Origin: JAAZLS01 sp964585925
GTDB lineage: Bacteria > Bacillota > Dethiobacteria > DTU022
Reading direction: 5' to 3'
DNA length: 64,000 nucleotides
Assembly: GCA_964585925.1 (NCBI GenBank)
Contig: CAZPFS010000001.1
Span: forward strand, 1 to 64,000
How positions within the stretch are numbered: the stretch's first letter is position 1; each line of letters opens with the position of its first letter. Positions 43,595 through 53,486 of this stretch are shown here, one piece after another. Position numbers and translations under genes: made by a program. Below the pieces are notes generated by a model that was given only the letters and a program-made list of their open reading frames with translations, did no database searches and was not told the DNA's origin.

Positions 43595-45145
43595 ATGGAG
43601 GAAAACAAGGAACTGAATTCACCAGCTTTATCAGCCGGGCTGAATTTATCGGCGGCAAAACAGCGCTGGAAAAATATTGGACGTCCGGCAAGGTTGACTC
43701 TGCTGGTGGTGGCGGCCGGCACACTGATCATAATCGGAATCATGATCATTTCAAGAGTAACCTCTTCTCCGATGGAGGTGCTGTTCAGCGATCTTGATCT
43801 GCGGCAAGCCCAGGCCATAGCAGCCAAATTGAATGAGTTCAATATACCTTACCAGACCGGTGAAGATGGCAATACTATCATGGTGCCCCACGATCAGAGG
43901 GATCAACTGCGGTTGAAACTATCACCGGATTTATATGATCATGGCGCCGGTTTTGCCCTGTTTGAAAACAACAACCTGATTACCAGCGATTTTGAACGGC
44001 GCGCCCAGTGGCAGATCGCGTTGGAGGAAGAGCTGCGCCGGACAATTACCAGTATTGAAACGATCGAGCAGGCCAGGGTTCACCTGGTAATCCCGGAGGG
44101 CAGCGTTTTTATTCGGGAAAAAAGCAAGCCTTCGGCTTCTGTGTTTATAAAATTGAAACCCTTGGCGTCGCTTAGCCAGTTCCAGATACAGGGCATTTTG
44201 AACCTGGTTGCCGGCAGCGTGGAGAATCTAACCCCTGAAAATATCACTATGGTCGATTCAACAGGGAATCTGCTGTTCGATTCTTACTGGGAAAAAGATG
44301 ACAAGTTTGTTTCCTCCGTGGTGGAAAAGCAGATGGACCTGACCCGGCAATTTGAAATAGAGGTTGAAGGCAGGCTGAGGTCGATCCTGGAGCGTGTTTA
44401 TGGTCCAGGGAAAGTAGTGGCTATGGTAACCGCCGATCTCGATTTCGACACCAAAGAAAAGACCACGCTTACCTATGATAGCCCGGTCAACCGTTCCGAA
44501 CAGAGGATCGAGGAGCACTACGAGGGAAGCGGATCGGCGCCGGCGGAAGTAGGCGAATCTAATATCCCGGGGTATGCTGTCTCCTCCGGGGGAGGAGACT
44601 ACAGTTATGAACGACTGGAAGAAACTATCAATTACGAAATAGGGGAAACCAAAGATTACATAGCTACCGCTCCGGGCCAGATTCAGCGGCTGTCGGCGGC
44701 GGTACTGTTGGATGAAGGTGCGGCAAACCCGGAGGTTGGGGCACAGGTGACCACAATGCTGATGACGGCGCTGGGCATAGATACTGAACGGGGAGATAGT
44801 ATCAGCGTACAATTGGTTCCTTTCGAAAACGGCTCCAAACAGGTGGATTGGGACGAAGAACCCCAGCCCCTGCCGTCCAGATTTATTCTGGAACCCAAAT
44901 TGCTGATCGCAATTGCGGCAGGCGTGTTGCTGGTTTTGGTTTTGGCCGCTGTGCTGATCGGTAAATTTCGTTTCAAGCGGGAAAAACCAGTGTTGGTGCC
45001 CTCCGAGGCGGCACTGCTCAAGGTAATGGAAGAAAAAGTGCCCGAGTCTCTTGATTCCAGCAAACGGGTGAAAGTACGGGAGCTGGCCGAAACAGAGCCT
45101 GAAAATGTGGCTCTGCTGCTAAAAACATGGCTGGCGAAGGAGTAA
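43595..45145 (+). CDS. fliF: flagellar MS-ring protein FliF
   Basis: Membrane ring platform, 516 residues with two membrane helices (about 28-52 and 430-452). Ring-building motif region DLDLRQAQAIAAKLNEFNIPYQ and AFLSTLVIP-like core (VHLVIPEGSVFIREKSKPSASVFIKL) are present. The C-terminal tail, which binds FliG, ends VALLLKTWLAKE. ATG with AAAGGAG. Confidence 0.96.
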   Translation: MEENKELNSPALSAGLNLSAAKQRWKNIGRPARLTLLVVAAGTLIIIGIMIISRVTSSPMEVLFSDLDLRQAQAIAAKLNEFNIPYQTGEDGNTIMVPHDQRDQLRLKLSPDLYDHGAGFALFENNNLITSDFERRAQWQIALEEELRRTITSIETIEQARVHLVIPEGSVFIREKSKPSASVFIKLKPLASLSQFQIQGILNLVAGSVENLTPENITMVDSTGNLLFDSYWEKDDKFVSSVVEKQMDLTRQFEIEVEGRLRSILERVYGPGKVVAMVTADLDFDTKEKTTLTYDSPVNRSEQRIEEHYEGSGSAPAEVGESNIPGYAVSSGGGDYSYERLEETINYEIGETKDYIATAPGQIQRLSAAVLLDEGAANPEVGAQVTTMLMTALGIDTERGDSISVQLVPFENGSKQVDWDEEPQPLPSRFILEPKLLIAIAAGVLLVLVLAAVLIGKFRFKREKPVLVPSEAALLKVMEEKVPESLDSSKRVKVRELAETEPENVALLLKTWLAKE

Positions 45146-45151
45146 ACAAAT

Positions 45152-46162
45152 TTGCAATCTGCAAGAGGGTTGACCGGATTAAAAAAAATAGCGGTACTGG
45201 TGCTTGCCCTTGGCCCTAATTTGTCCTCCAAGATCCTGCGGCACTTCAGCGAATCGGATATTGAACGGATCACCATGGAGCTGGCAAATACCACTAGGGT
45301 AGAAAAAGAAAAATTGGAAGATGTGTTAGATGAATTTTTCCTGTTGCACGAAGCCCAGCACTACATTTTGAACGGCGGAATAGAATATGCCCGAGATGTG
45401 CTGGAACGCACCCTGGGGCCACAAAAAGCCGCTGAATTGATGAAAAAGCTTAAGGAAGCCAGCAAGGTCAAACCGTTTACCTTTGTGCGCAACGCGGATA
45501 TTAAACAGCTGGCCACCCTGGTAGGGCAGGAACATCCCCAGACTATTGCCTACATCTTATCCTACCTGGATTCCAGCCAGGCGGCCATGGTAATTTCCGA
45601 GTTGTCTTCGGATATTCAAAGCGACATTGCCCGCAGAATTGCCATCATGGAGCGCACCTCTCCTCAGATTTTAAAAGGGGTGGAAACTGTGATGAGGGAT
45701 CGCCTGTCCACTGTCTTTGAGCAGGACTTTGCTGCGGTGGGCGGGATTCCTACCATTGTGGAAATATTGAACCATGTGGACCGCAGTACTGAAAAGCTGA
45801 TACTGGAGGAATTGGAAAAAGACGATGCCGGTCTGGCCGAGCAGATACGGCAACAGATGTTTATTTTCGAGGATATTATCACCCTGGACGATACCTCGAT
45901 CCAGAGAATTCTGCGGGATCTGGACAGCAATGATATTGCGTTATCCCTGAAAGGCGCCAGCGAAGATGTTAAAAGCCGTATTTTTAAAAACGTATCCAAA
46001 CGCGCCGGGGAAATCCTTCGAGAAAATATGGAGTATATGGGCCCAGTCAGGTTACGCGAGGTGGAGGAAGCGCAGCAGCGGGTGGTGGAGGTTATCCGAA
46101 GGCTTGACGAAAGCAGCGAGATAATTATCTCCCGGGGAGGGGAGGATGCTATTGTCATCTAG
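45152..46162 (+). CDS. fliG: flagellar motor switch protein FliG
   Basis: Rotor torque protein, 336 residues: N-terminal domain LTGLKKIAVLVLALGPNLSSKILRHF, EHPQTIAYILSYLDSSQAAMVISEL in the middle, and the C-terminal torque helix with charged residues (DDTSIQRILRDLDSNDIALSLKGASEDVKSRIFKN). TTG 45152 has AAGGAG eight bases upstream. Confidence 0.96.
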   Translation: MQSARGLTGLKKIAVLVLALGPNLSSKILRHFSESDIERITMELANTTRVEKEKLEDVLDEFFLLHEAQHYILNGGIEYARDVLERTLGPQKAAELMKKLKEASKVKPFTFVRNADIKQLATLVGQEHPQTIAYILSYLDSSQAAMVISELSSDIQSDIARRIAIMERTSPQILKGVETVMRDRLSTVFEQDFAAVGGIPTIVEILNHVDRSTEKLILEELEKDDAGLAEQIRQQMFIFEDIITLDDTSIQRILRDLDSNDIALSLKGASEDVKSRIFKNVSKRAGEILRENMEYMGPVRLREVEEAQQRVVEVIRRLDESSEIIISRGGEDAIVI

Positions 46163-46868
46163 GATCTTTAAACGCCCAACGGTGCTGGGCATTTATTGCT
46201 ATCAGCCTGCAACGGCAAGGACGGAAGAAAAAGAAACTGAGCCGGAAAACAGCATTCCGGCGGCAACCGAAACAATTGAAGAGAATATGCTGTTCAGGGA
46301 AAAAATCGAAACCTCGACCAGTCAGGGTTATCAGGATGGAAAGAGGGAGGCGGAGACTCATTACCGGGAACTGCTGGAAGCCACTTCTCGGCGGCTGGCC
46401 CAGTTGGAAGAATCGGCAAGGTCATGCCTGCAACAGGCAAAGCAGAGGGCCCGCGAAATTTTGGATGCTTCTGAACCCGATCTGGTGAGGCTCTCCACGG
46501 CTATTGCCGAAAAATTAATCAACAATCAACTGGAGGCTGCCCCCCATACCATTGCCTGGATTGTCAGGGAGTCGATTAGAAGCCTGCCGGTGGAGGAACC
46601 GGTAGAGGTCCATGTTAATCCGGAAGATTTGCCGGCCTGTATATCAGAGCTCGGGCAGGCGGGCCAAAGCAATTGCCTGAACATCACGGAGTATCTGCCG
46701 GAAGCGCGCCTCTCCCGGGGGAGTTGCCGGGTGGAATCGGCGAGCGGCACCGTGGAGTACTTTCTTGACGAGGAATTGGAAAAAATAAAAGAGGCCCTGC
46801 TGGAAATGGTTCCGGCAGAAAAAGATACAGAATCCCGGGGGGCAGAAGCGGCCTATGGCAAACATTGA
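46146..46868 (+). CDS. fliH: flagellar assembly protein FliH
   Basis: Negative regulator and stator of the export ATPase FliI. 240 residues: a variable, Glu-rich N-terminus, a coiled coil (about 65-105, LLEATSRRLAQLEESARSCLQQA) and the conserved C-terminal domain (LVRLSTAIAEKLINNQLEA...). It starts 17 bases inside fliG and ends 14 bases inside fliI. ATG 46146 follows GGGGAGG by five bases. Confidence 0.9.
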   Translation: MLLSSRIFKRPTVLGIYCYQPATARTEEKETEPENSIPAATETIEENMLFREKIETSTSQGYQDGKREAETHYRELLEATSRRLAQLEESARSCLQQAKQRAREILDASEPDLVRLSTAIAEKLINNQLEAAPHTIAWIVRESIRSLPVEEPVEVHVNPEDLPACISELGQAGQSNCLNITEYLPEARLSRGSCRVESASGTVEYFLDEELEKIKEALLEMVPAEKDTESRGAEAAYGKH

Positions 46869-48192
46869 GCCTTCATTAAAAATGGATCGCGAAAAATATC
46901 TGTCCACCATACACAGTTACCAAGGAGGCAGGTTGCTGGGCAAGGTCTGCCAGGTTATCGGGCTGGTAGCGGAGGTCAGCGGAATCCAGCCCTGCATCGG
47001 GGAAATCTGCCATCTTCAGACCGGAGGTAAAGAGATCATTCCGGCAGAAGTGGTGGGTTTCAGGGAAAACCGCAGCCTGATCATGCCATACGGGGAACTG
47101 ACAGGCATATCTCCGGGATGCACCGTGCTGCCTACCGGCAAAAGTTTTACCGTCAGGGTTGATGAGAAATTATTGGGTACTGTTTTGGACGGTCTGGGGA
47201 GGTTGCTTGATTCCGGGCAACTACCGCTGCCGGAAGGAAAAGGGGTCGAGTACGCCGTGAACGGAGCTCCGCCTAATCCCCTGGAACGGGCTCCTATTTC
47301 AAAAATTTTGTGGACCGGGGTAAAAGCAATTGACAGTCTGCTGACCTGTGGTCAGGGGCAGCGAATAGGTATTTTTGCCGGAAGCGGGGTGGGTAAAAGC
47401 ACCTTGCTGGGCATGATTGCCCGTCACAGCAGAGCCGATATCAATGTGATCGCCCTGATCGGGGAAAGGGGACGGGAGGTCGGAGATTTTATCCAGCACG
47501 ATCTTGGCCCGGAGGGCCTCCGCCGTTCAGTGGTGGTTGCCTCCACTTCCGACCGTCCGGCTCTGGAAAGGGTGGCGGCGGCGTTAGTGGCCAAAACCAT
47601 TGCCGAATATTTCCGCGATCAGGGAGCCAATGTAATATTCCTGATGGATTCCGTTACCCGCTTTTGTATGGCCCAGCGTGAGATTGGCCTGGCCATTGGA
47701 GAACCCCCTTCTGCCAGGGGGTACACCCCGTCGGTATTTGCCCTGTTGGGGCGTTACCTGGAACGAGCCGGTACCTCCCGCCGGGGGGTAATCACCGGAT
47801 TTTACAGTGTGCTGGTAGACGGGGACGATTTCAATGAGCCGATAACCGATGCCACCCGGAGTATTCTGGACGGTCATATCGTGCTTTCCAGGGAGATCGC
47901 TGCTCAAAACCGCTATCCGGCGATAGATATCCTGCGCAGCATCAGCCGGCTGATGGCGGCCCTCATTGATGAGGATCACCGGGAGGCTGCCGGAAAAATA
48001 CGGAGTCTGATCTCCACTTATGAATCAATGGAAGACCTGATCAACATCGGGGCGTACATTTCCGGCTCGCAGGCAGAGGTGGATCTGGCCATAAAAAAAC
48101 GGTCCGGGATTTTAGAATTTTTGCGGCAGGATCTGCACCGGAAATATGACTGGGAAGAGACCTGGTCCCAGGTTCAAAAACTTCTTGAATGA
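46855..48192 (+). CDS. fliI: flagellum-specific ATP synthase FliI
   Basis: ATPase of the export apparatus, 445 residues. Walker A GSGVGKST at 176-183, GERGREVGDFIQ, Walker B VIFLMDSVTRFCMAQREIGLAIGEPPSARGY and LERAGTSRRG, all canonical. It overlaps fliH by 14 bases. Confidence 0.97.
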   Translation: MANIEPSLKMDREKYLSTIHSYQGGRLLGKVCQVIGLVAEVSGIQPCIGEICHLQTGGKEIIPAEVVGFRENRSLIMPYGELTGISPGCTVLPTGKSFTVRVDEKLLGTVLDGLGRLLDSGQLPLPEGKGVEYAVNGAPPNPLERAPISKILWTGVKAIDSLLTCGQGQRIGIFAGSGVGKSTLLGMIARHSRADINVIALIGERGREVGDFIQHDLGPEGLRRSVVVASTSDRPALERVAAALVAKTIAEYFRDQGANVIFLMDSVTRFCMAQREIGLAIGEPPSARGYTPSVFALLGRYLERAGTSRRGVITGFYSVLVDGDDFNEPITDATRSILDGHIVLSREIAAQNRYPAIDILRSISRLMAALIDEDHREAAGKIRSLISTYESMEDLINIGAYISGSQAEVDLAIKKRSGILEFLRQDLHRKYDWEETWSQVQKLLE

Positions 48193-48228
48193 CCTCGTCT
48201 TTCCCGTTCGGGAAAGAAAGGAGCAACG

Positions 48229-48672
48229 ATGGCCCTGAAATTTAGGTTGCAAAGGGTGTTGGATCTCAGGTATTCACAGGAAGAACAGGCCAAAAAAGAA
48301 CTGGCTCGCCGGCAGCAGAATTACCAGGAAGCAGTCAGACTGGTAAATCTGCTTCTGGAAGAAGAGGGGCTCCTGTGGGAGTTGATCAGGGGGCAGCAGG
48401 CGAAAAACGTCAACTTGGGGCAGCTGCAACAGCTGAGTGATTTCAATGCCTGCCTTGGGGAACGGATCCAGGAGCAGGAAACAAAAAAAATGGAATACTC
48501 AAACCTGCTGGAAGAACAGCGGGTTGCCGTAAAGGCATGTTGGCAAAAGCGGCGGGTACTGGAAATATTGCAAAATAAGGCTTTGACCAAACAAAAGGAG
48601 GTGATTGAAAACCGGGAACAGCGCATGCTGGATGAACTTGTTTTATTTAGGTTTGGAAGCGGGGTTAGTTGA
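48229..48672 (+). CDS. fliJ: flagellar export protein FliJ
   Basis: Coiled-coil stalk of the export ATPase, 147 residues: FRLQRVLDLRYSQEEQAKKELARRQQNYQEA at the start, then an almost continuous helix. AAAGGAG precedes the ATG. The position between fliI and fliK confirms the call. Confidence 0.92.
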   Translation: MALKFRLQRVLDLRYSQEEQAKKELARRQQNYQEAVRLVNLLLEEEGLLWELIRGQQAKNVNLGQLQQLSDFNACLGERIQEQETKKMEYSNLLEEQRVAVKACWQKRRVLEILQNKALTKQKEVIENREQRMLDELVLFRFGSGVS

Positions 48673-48722
48673 GTTCAGCCACAGGGTGAAAAACAATTCA
48701 GCCTGAAAGGAGGTGAAATAAT

Positions 48723-50129
48723 ATGAATATTAATTTGCCGGGTTTGGTCATGGAACCATCGGCAAGTTCGGGATCAACGGCGGTGATCTGCCGATGCGAT
48801 GGCGGTCAAGGGGAGGAAAATGAGTTAATCCCGAGTTTTTTAACCGCCCTGATGGGGGAACTTCAACCGCCTGACAGCCTGGACAACGGTATTGCTGAAC
48901 AGGGGAGCAACCAGGGGGATTGTCTGGAAGAAAACAAGGAACCCGCGGGGCCCTCTGATCCCGGTGATGAATCTGTTTTTAGCCCCTGCAGTATTACCGT
49001 GATAAATGACCCGGGGTTCATGACCGGGCTGCTGCACGAGGGGATGGTTTCCACAGGCAGTGAAGCGGCAACTTTAGATGCGATGGTACCGACTTCATCC
49101 AGGGATGCGCCCGCAATTTCATTTCCCGATGGTGATCTGAATTTCATTCCCGCCGGGCCTTCTGGATTGCCTTTCCGGGATGCGCCGGAAAGCACATGGT
49201 CGGAGATGGGAAAAGAGGAAAATGATCCGATAAACATGGCAATCCGAGAAAATATGGCCGCGACTTCCGGCGATGAATCCCCGATAAATCCCTTGCCCTG
49301 TTTACCGGATCTGCCGGCCCCGGTGATCGAAAAAGCGGAAGGCCCGGACCGCGCTGAATGGGAGGGCAGGCAATCTGCCCGGCCGGACCCCTGTCCTGGA
49401 ACTGTAACGGATATTTCGGAACCGATCCGGTCCGAAAAAATGCAGACAAACCTATGGGCGGATTTCGATCTTGATACAGATCCCCCTATTTCGGCACTGG
49501 AAACCAGGTCAGGCAGCGGGGATCCAGATCCCGGATCAGCCGGGTTTCCCCCTCAAAGGGCAGATGCAATAAAAGTAAATCCGCAATACCGGGAAGGAGA
49601 AACGGCCGGGGACCGCCCGATATTTGAAAATGTATTTTCACATTCTACCGGGGAGGTTGTTCTTGACCCAACTGCCGAAAATGTGGCCGGCTCCGGCAGA
49701 ACCGCCGATAATTTGATCAATCAAATACAATCGCGCCTTGTTTATACCGCTGAAAGCGGAAATGTACCGGGCGAGATACGGGTAAAACTTGACCCCCCCC
49801 GGCTGGGAGAACTGCTGATCCGGGTTGTATCATGGCAGGGAAAATTAACTGCAGAAATAGTGGCCGAAATGGCCTCGACCAAGGAAATATTATCTTCAGG
49901 TTTGGATGAACTTCGGCAACGGCTGGAACAGGTCAACCTTCAACTGGAACAAATAGACCTGTTTACTGCCGATGAGCTTTGTTCGGGGTCCGGTCATTTT
50001 TCTAGGGAAAATTACCACCAGGGAAAGCCCTCCGGAGCCAGGTTTCAGGGGGTTTCAAGGGAAGAAACCCTGAGCATGCCTTGCTATAGGCGGGATATTC
50101 ATCAAGGAGCTGTCAATTACTGGGTATAG
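48723..50129 (+). CDS. fliK: flagellar hook-length control protein FliK
   Basis: Molecular ruler that ends hook growth and switches export. 468 residues: a long low-complexity, Pro/Ser/Asp/Glu-rich ruler (1-320) and the C-terminal Flg_hook domain (about 325-425) with IRVKLDPPRLGELLIRV, VAEMASTKEIL and LRQRLEQVNLQLEQIDLF. The start has a perfect AAAGGAGGTGA site. Confidence 0.9.
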   Translation: MNINLPGLVMEPSASSGSTAVICRCDGGQGEENELIPSFLTALMGELQPPDSLDNGIAEQGSNQGDCLEENKEPAGPSDPGDESVFSPCSITVINDPGFMTGLLHEGMVSTGSEAATLDAMVPTSSRDAPAISFPDGDLNFIPAGPSGLPFRDAPESTWSEMGKEENDPINMAIRENMAATSGDESPINPLPCLPDLPAPVIEKAEGPDRAEWEGRQSARPDPCPGTVTDISEPIRSEKMQTNLWADFDLDTDPPISALETRSGSGDPDPGSAGFPPQRADAIKVNPQYREGETAGDRPIFENVFSHSTGEVVLDPTAENVAGSGRTADNLINQIQSRLVYTAESGNVPGEIRVKLDPPRLGELLIRVVSWQGKLTAEIVAEMASTKEILSSGLDELRQRLEQVNLQLEQIDLFTADELCSGSGHFSRENYHQGKPSGARFQGVSREETLSMPCYRRDIHQGAVNYWV

Positions 50130-50140
50130 GAGGTGAAAAG

Positions 50141-50596
50141 GTGAGCACAGCAGAAATTGCGGGGAACGTTTCGGCAAACACAACTGCCGCGTATTTGCCG
50201 GGTAATGCAAGCCAAACAGACCGGAACAAACAGCCCGGAATGGACACCAATTTGTTCATGCAACTGCTGGTAGCCCAGTTGCGGTACCAGGATCCGTTTT
50301 CCGGCGGACAGGATCCCGGTCAGATGATTAGCCAACTGGCCATGTTTACCTTGTTGGAACAGGTGGTAAAGGTGCAGCAAGCAGTAGCAAGACAGGAATA
50401 TATCAGCCAACAAACCGTGGCACTCGACCTGTTAAACCAGGTGGTGGAAGTGATCGATGATGAGGGGGTGGTGTCTTCCGGACTGGTAACTGCAGTCAGT
50501 TTCCGGGATCAGCAACCTTATCTCACGGTTAATGATCAGGAGTATCCATATTCTGCCCTGATCGGGGTCGGAGGGGGGATGTCTAGCCGTGGTTAA
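50141..50596 (+). CDS. flgD: flagellar hook capping protein FlgD
   Basis: Scaffold for hook assembly, 151 residues, the short form found in Firmicutes. The core TNLFMQLLVAQLRYQDPFSGGQDPGQMISQLAMFTLLEQV is diagnostic. GTG start behind AGGAGGTG. The last eight bases overlap the next gene. Confidence 0.94.
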   Translation: MSTAEIAGNVSANTTAAYLPGNASQTDRNKQPGMDTNLFMQLLVAQLRYQDPFSGGQDPGQMISQLAMFTLLEQVVKVQQAVARQEYISQQTVALDLLNQVVEVIDDEGVVSSGLVTAVSFRDQQPYLTVNDQEYPYSALIGVGGGMSSRG

Positions 50597-50978
50597 AAGG
50601 GTGGAAGCGGATAAAACTATATCGCATTCGGGTGTTACCGGTATTTCAGGCAAAACAGTGCCGCCTGCCGATCCATCTTCTTCTGCCTTTCGGCAGGTAC
50701 TGGAAAGCACTTACAAGCAACACGAGATCATATTTTCTGCTCATGCCCGCGCCAGGCTGGAAGAACGAAATATAAGACTTGGTCTGGAGGATATTCAAAA
50801 GATCAACAGGGCCATGGGAAAAGCGGAATCAAAAGGAGCCCGCTCGCCTTTACTGCTTTACAAGGATATAGCCCTGGTAGCTAATATTCCCAACAGGACG
50901 ATTATCACGGCGGTAGACGGGGCGGGAGAAAAAGAACAAATTTATACGGGCATTGACAGCGCGGTAATATTTCAATAG
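50589..50978 (+). CDS. flagellar operon protein, TIGR02530 family
   Basis: 129 residues of the family found between flgD and flgE in Firmicutes. The conserved part is FSAHARARLEERNIRLGLEDIQKINRAM and GARSPLLLYKDIALVANIPNRTIITAVDG. Function unknown; assumed to act in hook assembly. GTG 50589 overlaps flgD, so it is translationally coupled. Confidence 0.85.
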   Translation: MVKRVEADKTISHSGVTGISGKTVPPADPSSSAFRQVLESTYKQHEIIFSAHARARLEERNIRLGLEDIQKINRAMGKAESKGARSPLLLYKDIALVANIPNRTIITAVDGAGEKEQIYTGIDSAVIFQ

Positions 50979-51071
50979 GCCGGACCTCCTGAAGGAAGCC
51001 TTTGCTCCGCGGAGCGAGCGATGCGGAGCGCCCGTGCTGAATTGCCTGCGGAAACAAAGGAGGTTTGCTAA

Positions 51072-52607
51072 ATGATTCGTTCACTTAGTACTGCCGTTTC
51101 CGGTTTACGGGGCCATCAGATCAAACTGGATGTTATCGGCAACAACATTGCCAATGTGAACACGGTGGCATTTAAAAAATCACAGGCCAGGTTTGAAGAC
51201 CTGCTCAGCCAGACCATGCAGGGGGCCACTGCTCCCCTGGTTCGGGGCGGTATGAACCCCTCACAGGTGGGAATGGGGATGAGGGTTTCGGCCATTCTCA
51301 ACAACCACTTTCAGGGGCCCATTCAAAACACCGACCGGGAAACGGATCTGGCCATTGAAGGAGCAGGTTATTTTGTGGTTTCCGATGGCCGGGAATACTT
51401 CTATACCCGAGACGGCTCTTTCGGACGAGATGCCAGCGGCCACTTGGTAAACGTAAACGGACTGAGATTGATGGGTTGGGTGGGATCGGAGGATATTGAA
51501 CGGGGAGAGCTTTCCCAATTGCATATCCCCCTCGGCGAACGGGTCGTTGCCCGGGCTACGACGGCGATGTCCTTCGCCGGGAACCTGGATGCCCGGGCCT
51601 GGATGGCGGCCCAACCTGAAATTTTTGAGTTGAACCTGGGCGGGGCCAGCGAGGGCGGGTTTACATTTATTAACAGGTTGGCCGATCCCGTAATCGAAAC
51701 CGATACGCTGGGCTTTGACGCCACCGCGGGGGAAATCCGGGAAACCCTGGCAGAGCTGTATGGTTGTGATCTCGGGATGATAACCGTGACCGGAGGCGAC
51801 GGACTATTCACAATAGTTTTCGATTCCTCGCTCGGAAAGCCCGAGCTTGACTTTGATGGCGCCGGCCTCGGAGAAGCGACTGATCCGGCCCTGACCGGAA
51901 TCCAGGGGTTTAAAGAGGCGGGCCCGGCTGCAGGGAGCCGCTACAGTTATGAACATTATCTGTTTGACTCCCAGGGGCGGCGCTACTTCGTGGAATTCGT
52001 CTTTACGCCCAGCGGACAGAATACCTGGAACTATGAGGCGATCATGGAAGGGGAAGCCAACCCCATATCCCAGGGAGCACTGGTTTTCGATGCGCATGGC
52101 AACCTGGATCTGGCCAACTCAACGATAAGTGATCTGAATTACTATCCGGACGGAGCGGAGCATCTGGCAGTCAACCCCAACTTTATGGGTTGCACCCAGT
52201 TGGCCGGGCTCAGCAACCTGCTGGTCAGAGAGCAGGACGGCTTCCCTACCGGGGAACTGGTCTCCTTTGAAATCGGTCGCACCGGAGTAATTACCGGCAC
52301 CTACAGCAACGGAATGGTAGAGAATCTGGGGCAGGTAGCTCTGGTTTTTTTCACCAATCCGGAAGGTCTGATCAAGGAGGGGGGAAATCTTTACCAGGTT
52401 ACCTCCAACTCGGGAGAGGCCAGGCCGGGTTTGCCGGGAGCTGAAGGGCGGGGTCTGATCCGGTCTTCATCCCTTGAGATGTCCAATGCCGACATTGCGG
52501 TAGAATTTACCGAATTGATCACTACCAGTCGTGCGTTCCAGGCCAACACCCGGGTAATAACCGCCTCGGACGAAATTCTGATGGAAGTAATCAATATGAA
52601 GCGCTAA
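51072..52607 (+). CDS. flgE: flagellar hook protein FlgE
   Basis: Hook subunit, 511 residues: MIRSLSTAVSGLRGHQIKLDVIGNNIANVNTVAFKKSQ at the N-terminus, VVSDGREYFYTRDGSFGRDASG as the rod/hook signature, a large variable D2 region, and SLEMSNADIAVEFTELITTSRAFQANTRVITASDEILMEVINMKR at the end. AAAGGAGG precedes the ATG. A GC-rich inverted repeat (GCTCCGC...GCGGAGC, about 51004-51030) lies in the spacer before it. Confidence 0.95.
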   Translation: MIRSLSTAVSGLRGHQIKLDVIGNNIANVNTVAFKKSQARFEDLLSQTMQGATAPLVRGGMNPSQVGMGMRVSAILNNHFQGPIQNTDRETDLAIEGAGYFVVSDGREYFYTRDGSFGRDASGHLVNVNGLRLMGWVGSEDIERGELSQLHIPLGERVVARATTAMSFAGNLDARAWMAAQPEIFELNLGGASEGGFTFINRLADPVIETDTLGFDATAGEIRETLAELYGCDLGMITVTGGDGLFTIVFDSSLGKPELDFDGAGLGEATDPALTGIQGFKEAGPAAGSRYSYEHYLFDSQGRRYFVEFVFTPSGQNTWNYEAIMEGEANPISQGALVFDAHGNLDLANSTISDLNYYPDGAEHLAVNPNFMGCTQLAGLSNLLVREQDGFPTGELVSFEIGRTGVITGTYSNGMVENLGQVALVFFTNPEGLIKEGGNLYQVTSNSGEARPGLPGAEGRGLIRSSSLEMSNADIAVEFTELITTSRAFQANTRVITASDEILMEVINMKR

Positions 52608-52618
52608 TATATTTGATT

Positions 52619-52643
52619 CCGGGGGGGGCGTCGCCCCCTCCGG
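52619..52643 (+). repeat. GC-rich hairpin between flgE and motA
   Basis: Near-perfect inverted arms (CCGG..GGGGC and GCCCC..CCGG) around a short loop, with no T run. It could attenuate transcription or protect mRNA between flgE and motA. Confidence 0.5.
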
Positions 52644-52664
52644 TTCTGCAAATGAGGGTTGTTC

Positions 52665-53486
52665 ATGAAGCGGTTTGACAATATGACCTGGTTGGGGATA
52701 GTGGTTGGGATGGGCCTGGTTTTGATAGGCATTAAAATGGAGGGCGAACTGGGGGCTTTTTGGAATGTTTCCGGTTTGCTGATTACCGTTGGCGGCTCCT
52801 TTGGGGCGGTTATGGTAAATTTCAGGGCAGAAGAAATCAAGGCCGTTTTTCAGGTTACCAAGCAGGCCTTTGTACGGCATGACGAATCAGTGACAGACTT
52901 GAATGAAAAATTTGTCTACCTGACCAAAAAAGCCCGCCGGGAGGGGCTGCTGGTGCTGGAAGATGAGCTGCCCGAGATCGAAGATCTTTTTTTCCGGAAC
53001 GGTCTGCAGATGGTGATCGATGGTTTTGAACCGGAGGCCATCCAGACCATATTGTCCTCCGAATTGGAAGCGCTGGCCGATCGCCATGAACTGGGGCAGG
53101 GTCTTTATAAAACATGGGGGGGATTATGCCCGGCTTTTGGGATGATCGGCACCCTGATTGGCCTGGTAATGATGTTGGGAAAACTGGAGGATCCGAGCGC
53201 GATCGGCCCCGGTATGGCGGTGGCCCTGCTGACCACGTTTTATGGAGTGATTCTGGCCAATCTGGTATTTTTACCCCTAGCCGGTAAACTTTCCATTTAC
53301 AGCAAACAGGAGATCTACAGAAAGCAAATCATATTCAAGGCGTTACTGCTACTGCAAAGCGGGGTCAATCCGCGCCTGATGGAAGAACAATTGAAGGCAT
53401 ATTTTTCCCCTGCCGAGAGGAAATTACTGGAACAGGCCAAACTGGAGGAGGAAGAAAGGCCGGAGGACGTGATGTTCAATGGCTGA
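52665..53486 (+). CDS. motA: flagellar motor stator protein MotA
   Basis: Proton or sodium channel subunit, 273 residues with four membrane helices (about 7-25, 32-52, 150-172, 182-205). Typical segments are VGGSFGAVMVNF, the GLCPAFGMIGTLIGLVMML helix and GPGMAVALLTTFYGVILANLVFLPLAGKL. ATG 52665 has GAGGG six bases upstream. Overlaps motB by eight bases. Confidence 0.95.
   Translation: MKRFDNMTWLGIVVGMGLVLIGIKMEGELGAFWNVSGLLITVGGSFGAVMVNFRAEEIKAVFQVTKQAFVRHDESVTDLNEKFVYLTKKARREGLLVLEDELPEIEDLFFRNGLQMVIDGFEPEAIQTILSSELEALADRHELGQGLYKTWGGLCPAFGMIGTLIGLVMMLGKLEDPSAIGPGMAVALLTTFYGVILANLVFLPLAGKLSIYSKQEIYRKQIIFKALLLLQSGVNPRLMEEQLKAYFSPAERKLLEQAKLEEEERPEDVMFNG

Noticed and set aside
51004..51030. 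GCTCCGC/GCGGAGC inverted repeat before flgE as a terminator
   Set aside because: No T run follows and flgE has a strong ribosome site directly after; listed only within the flgE note.
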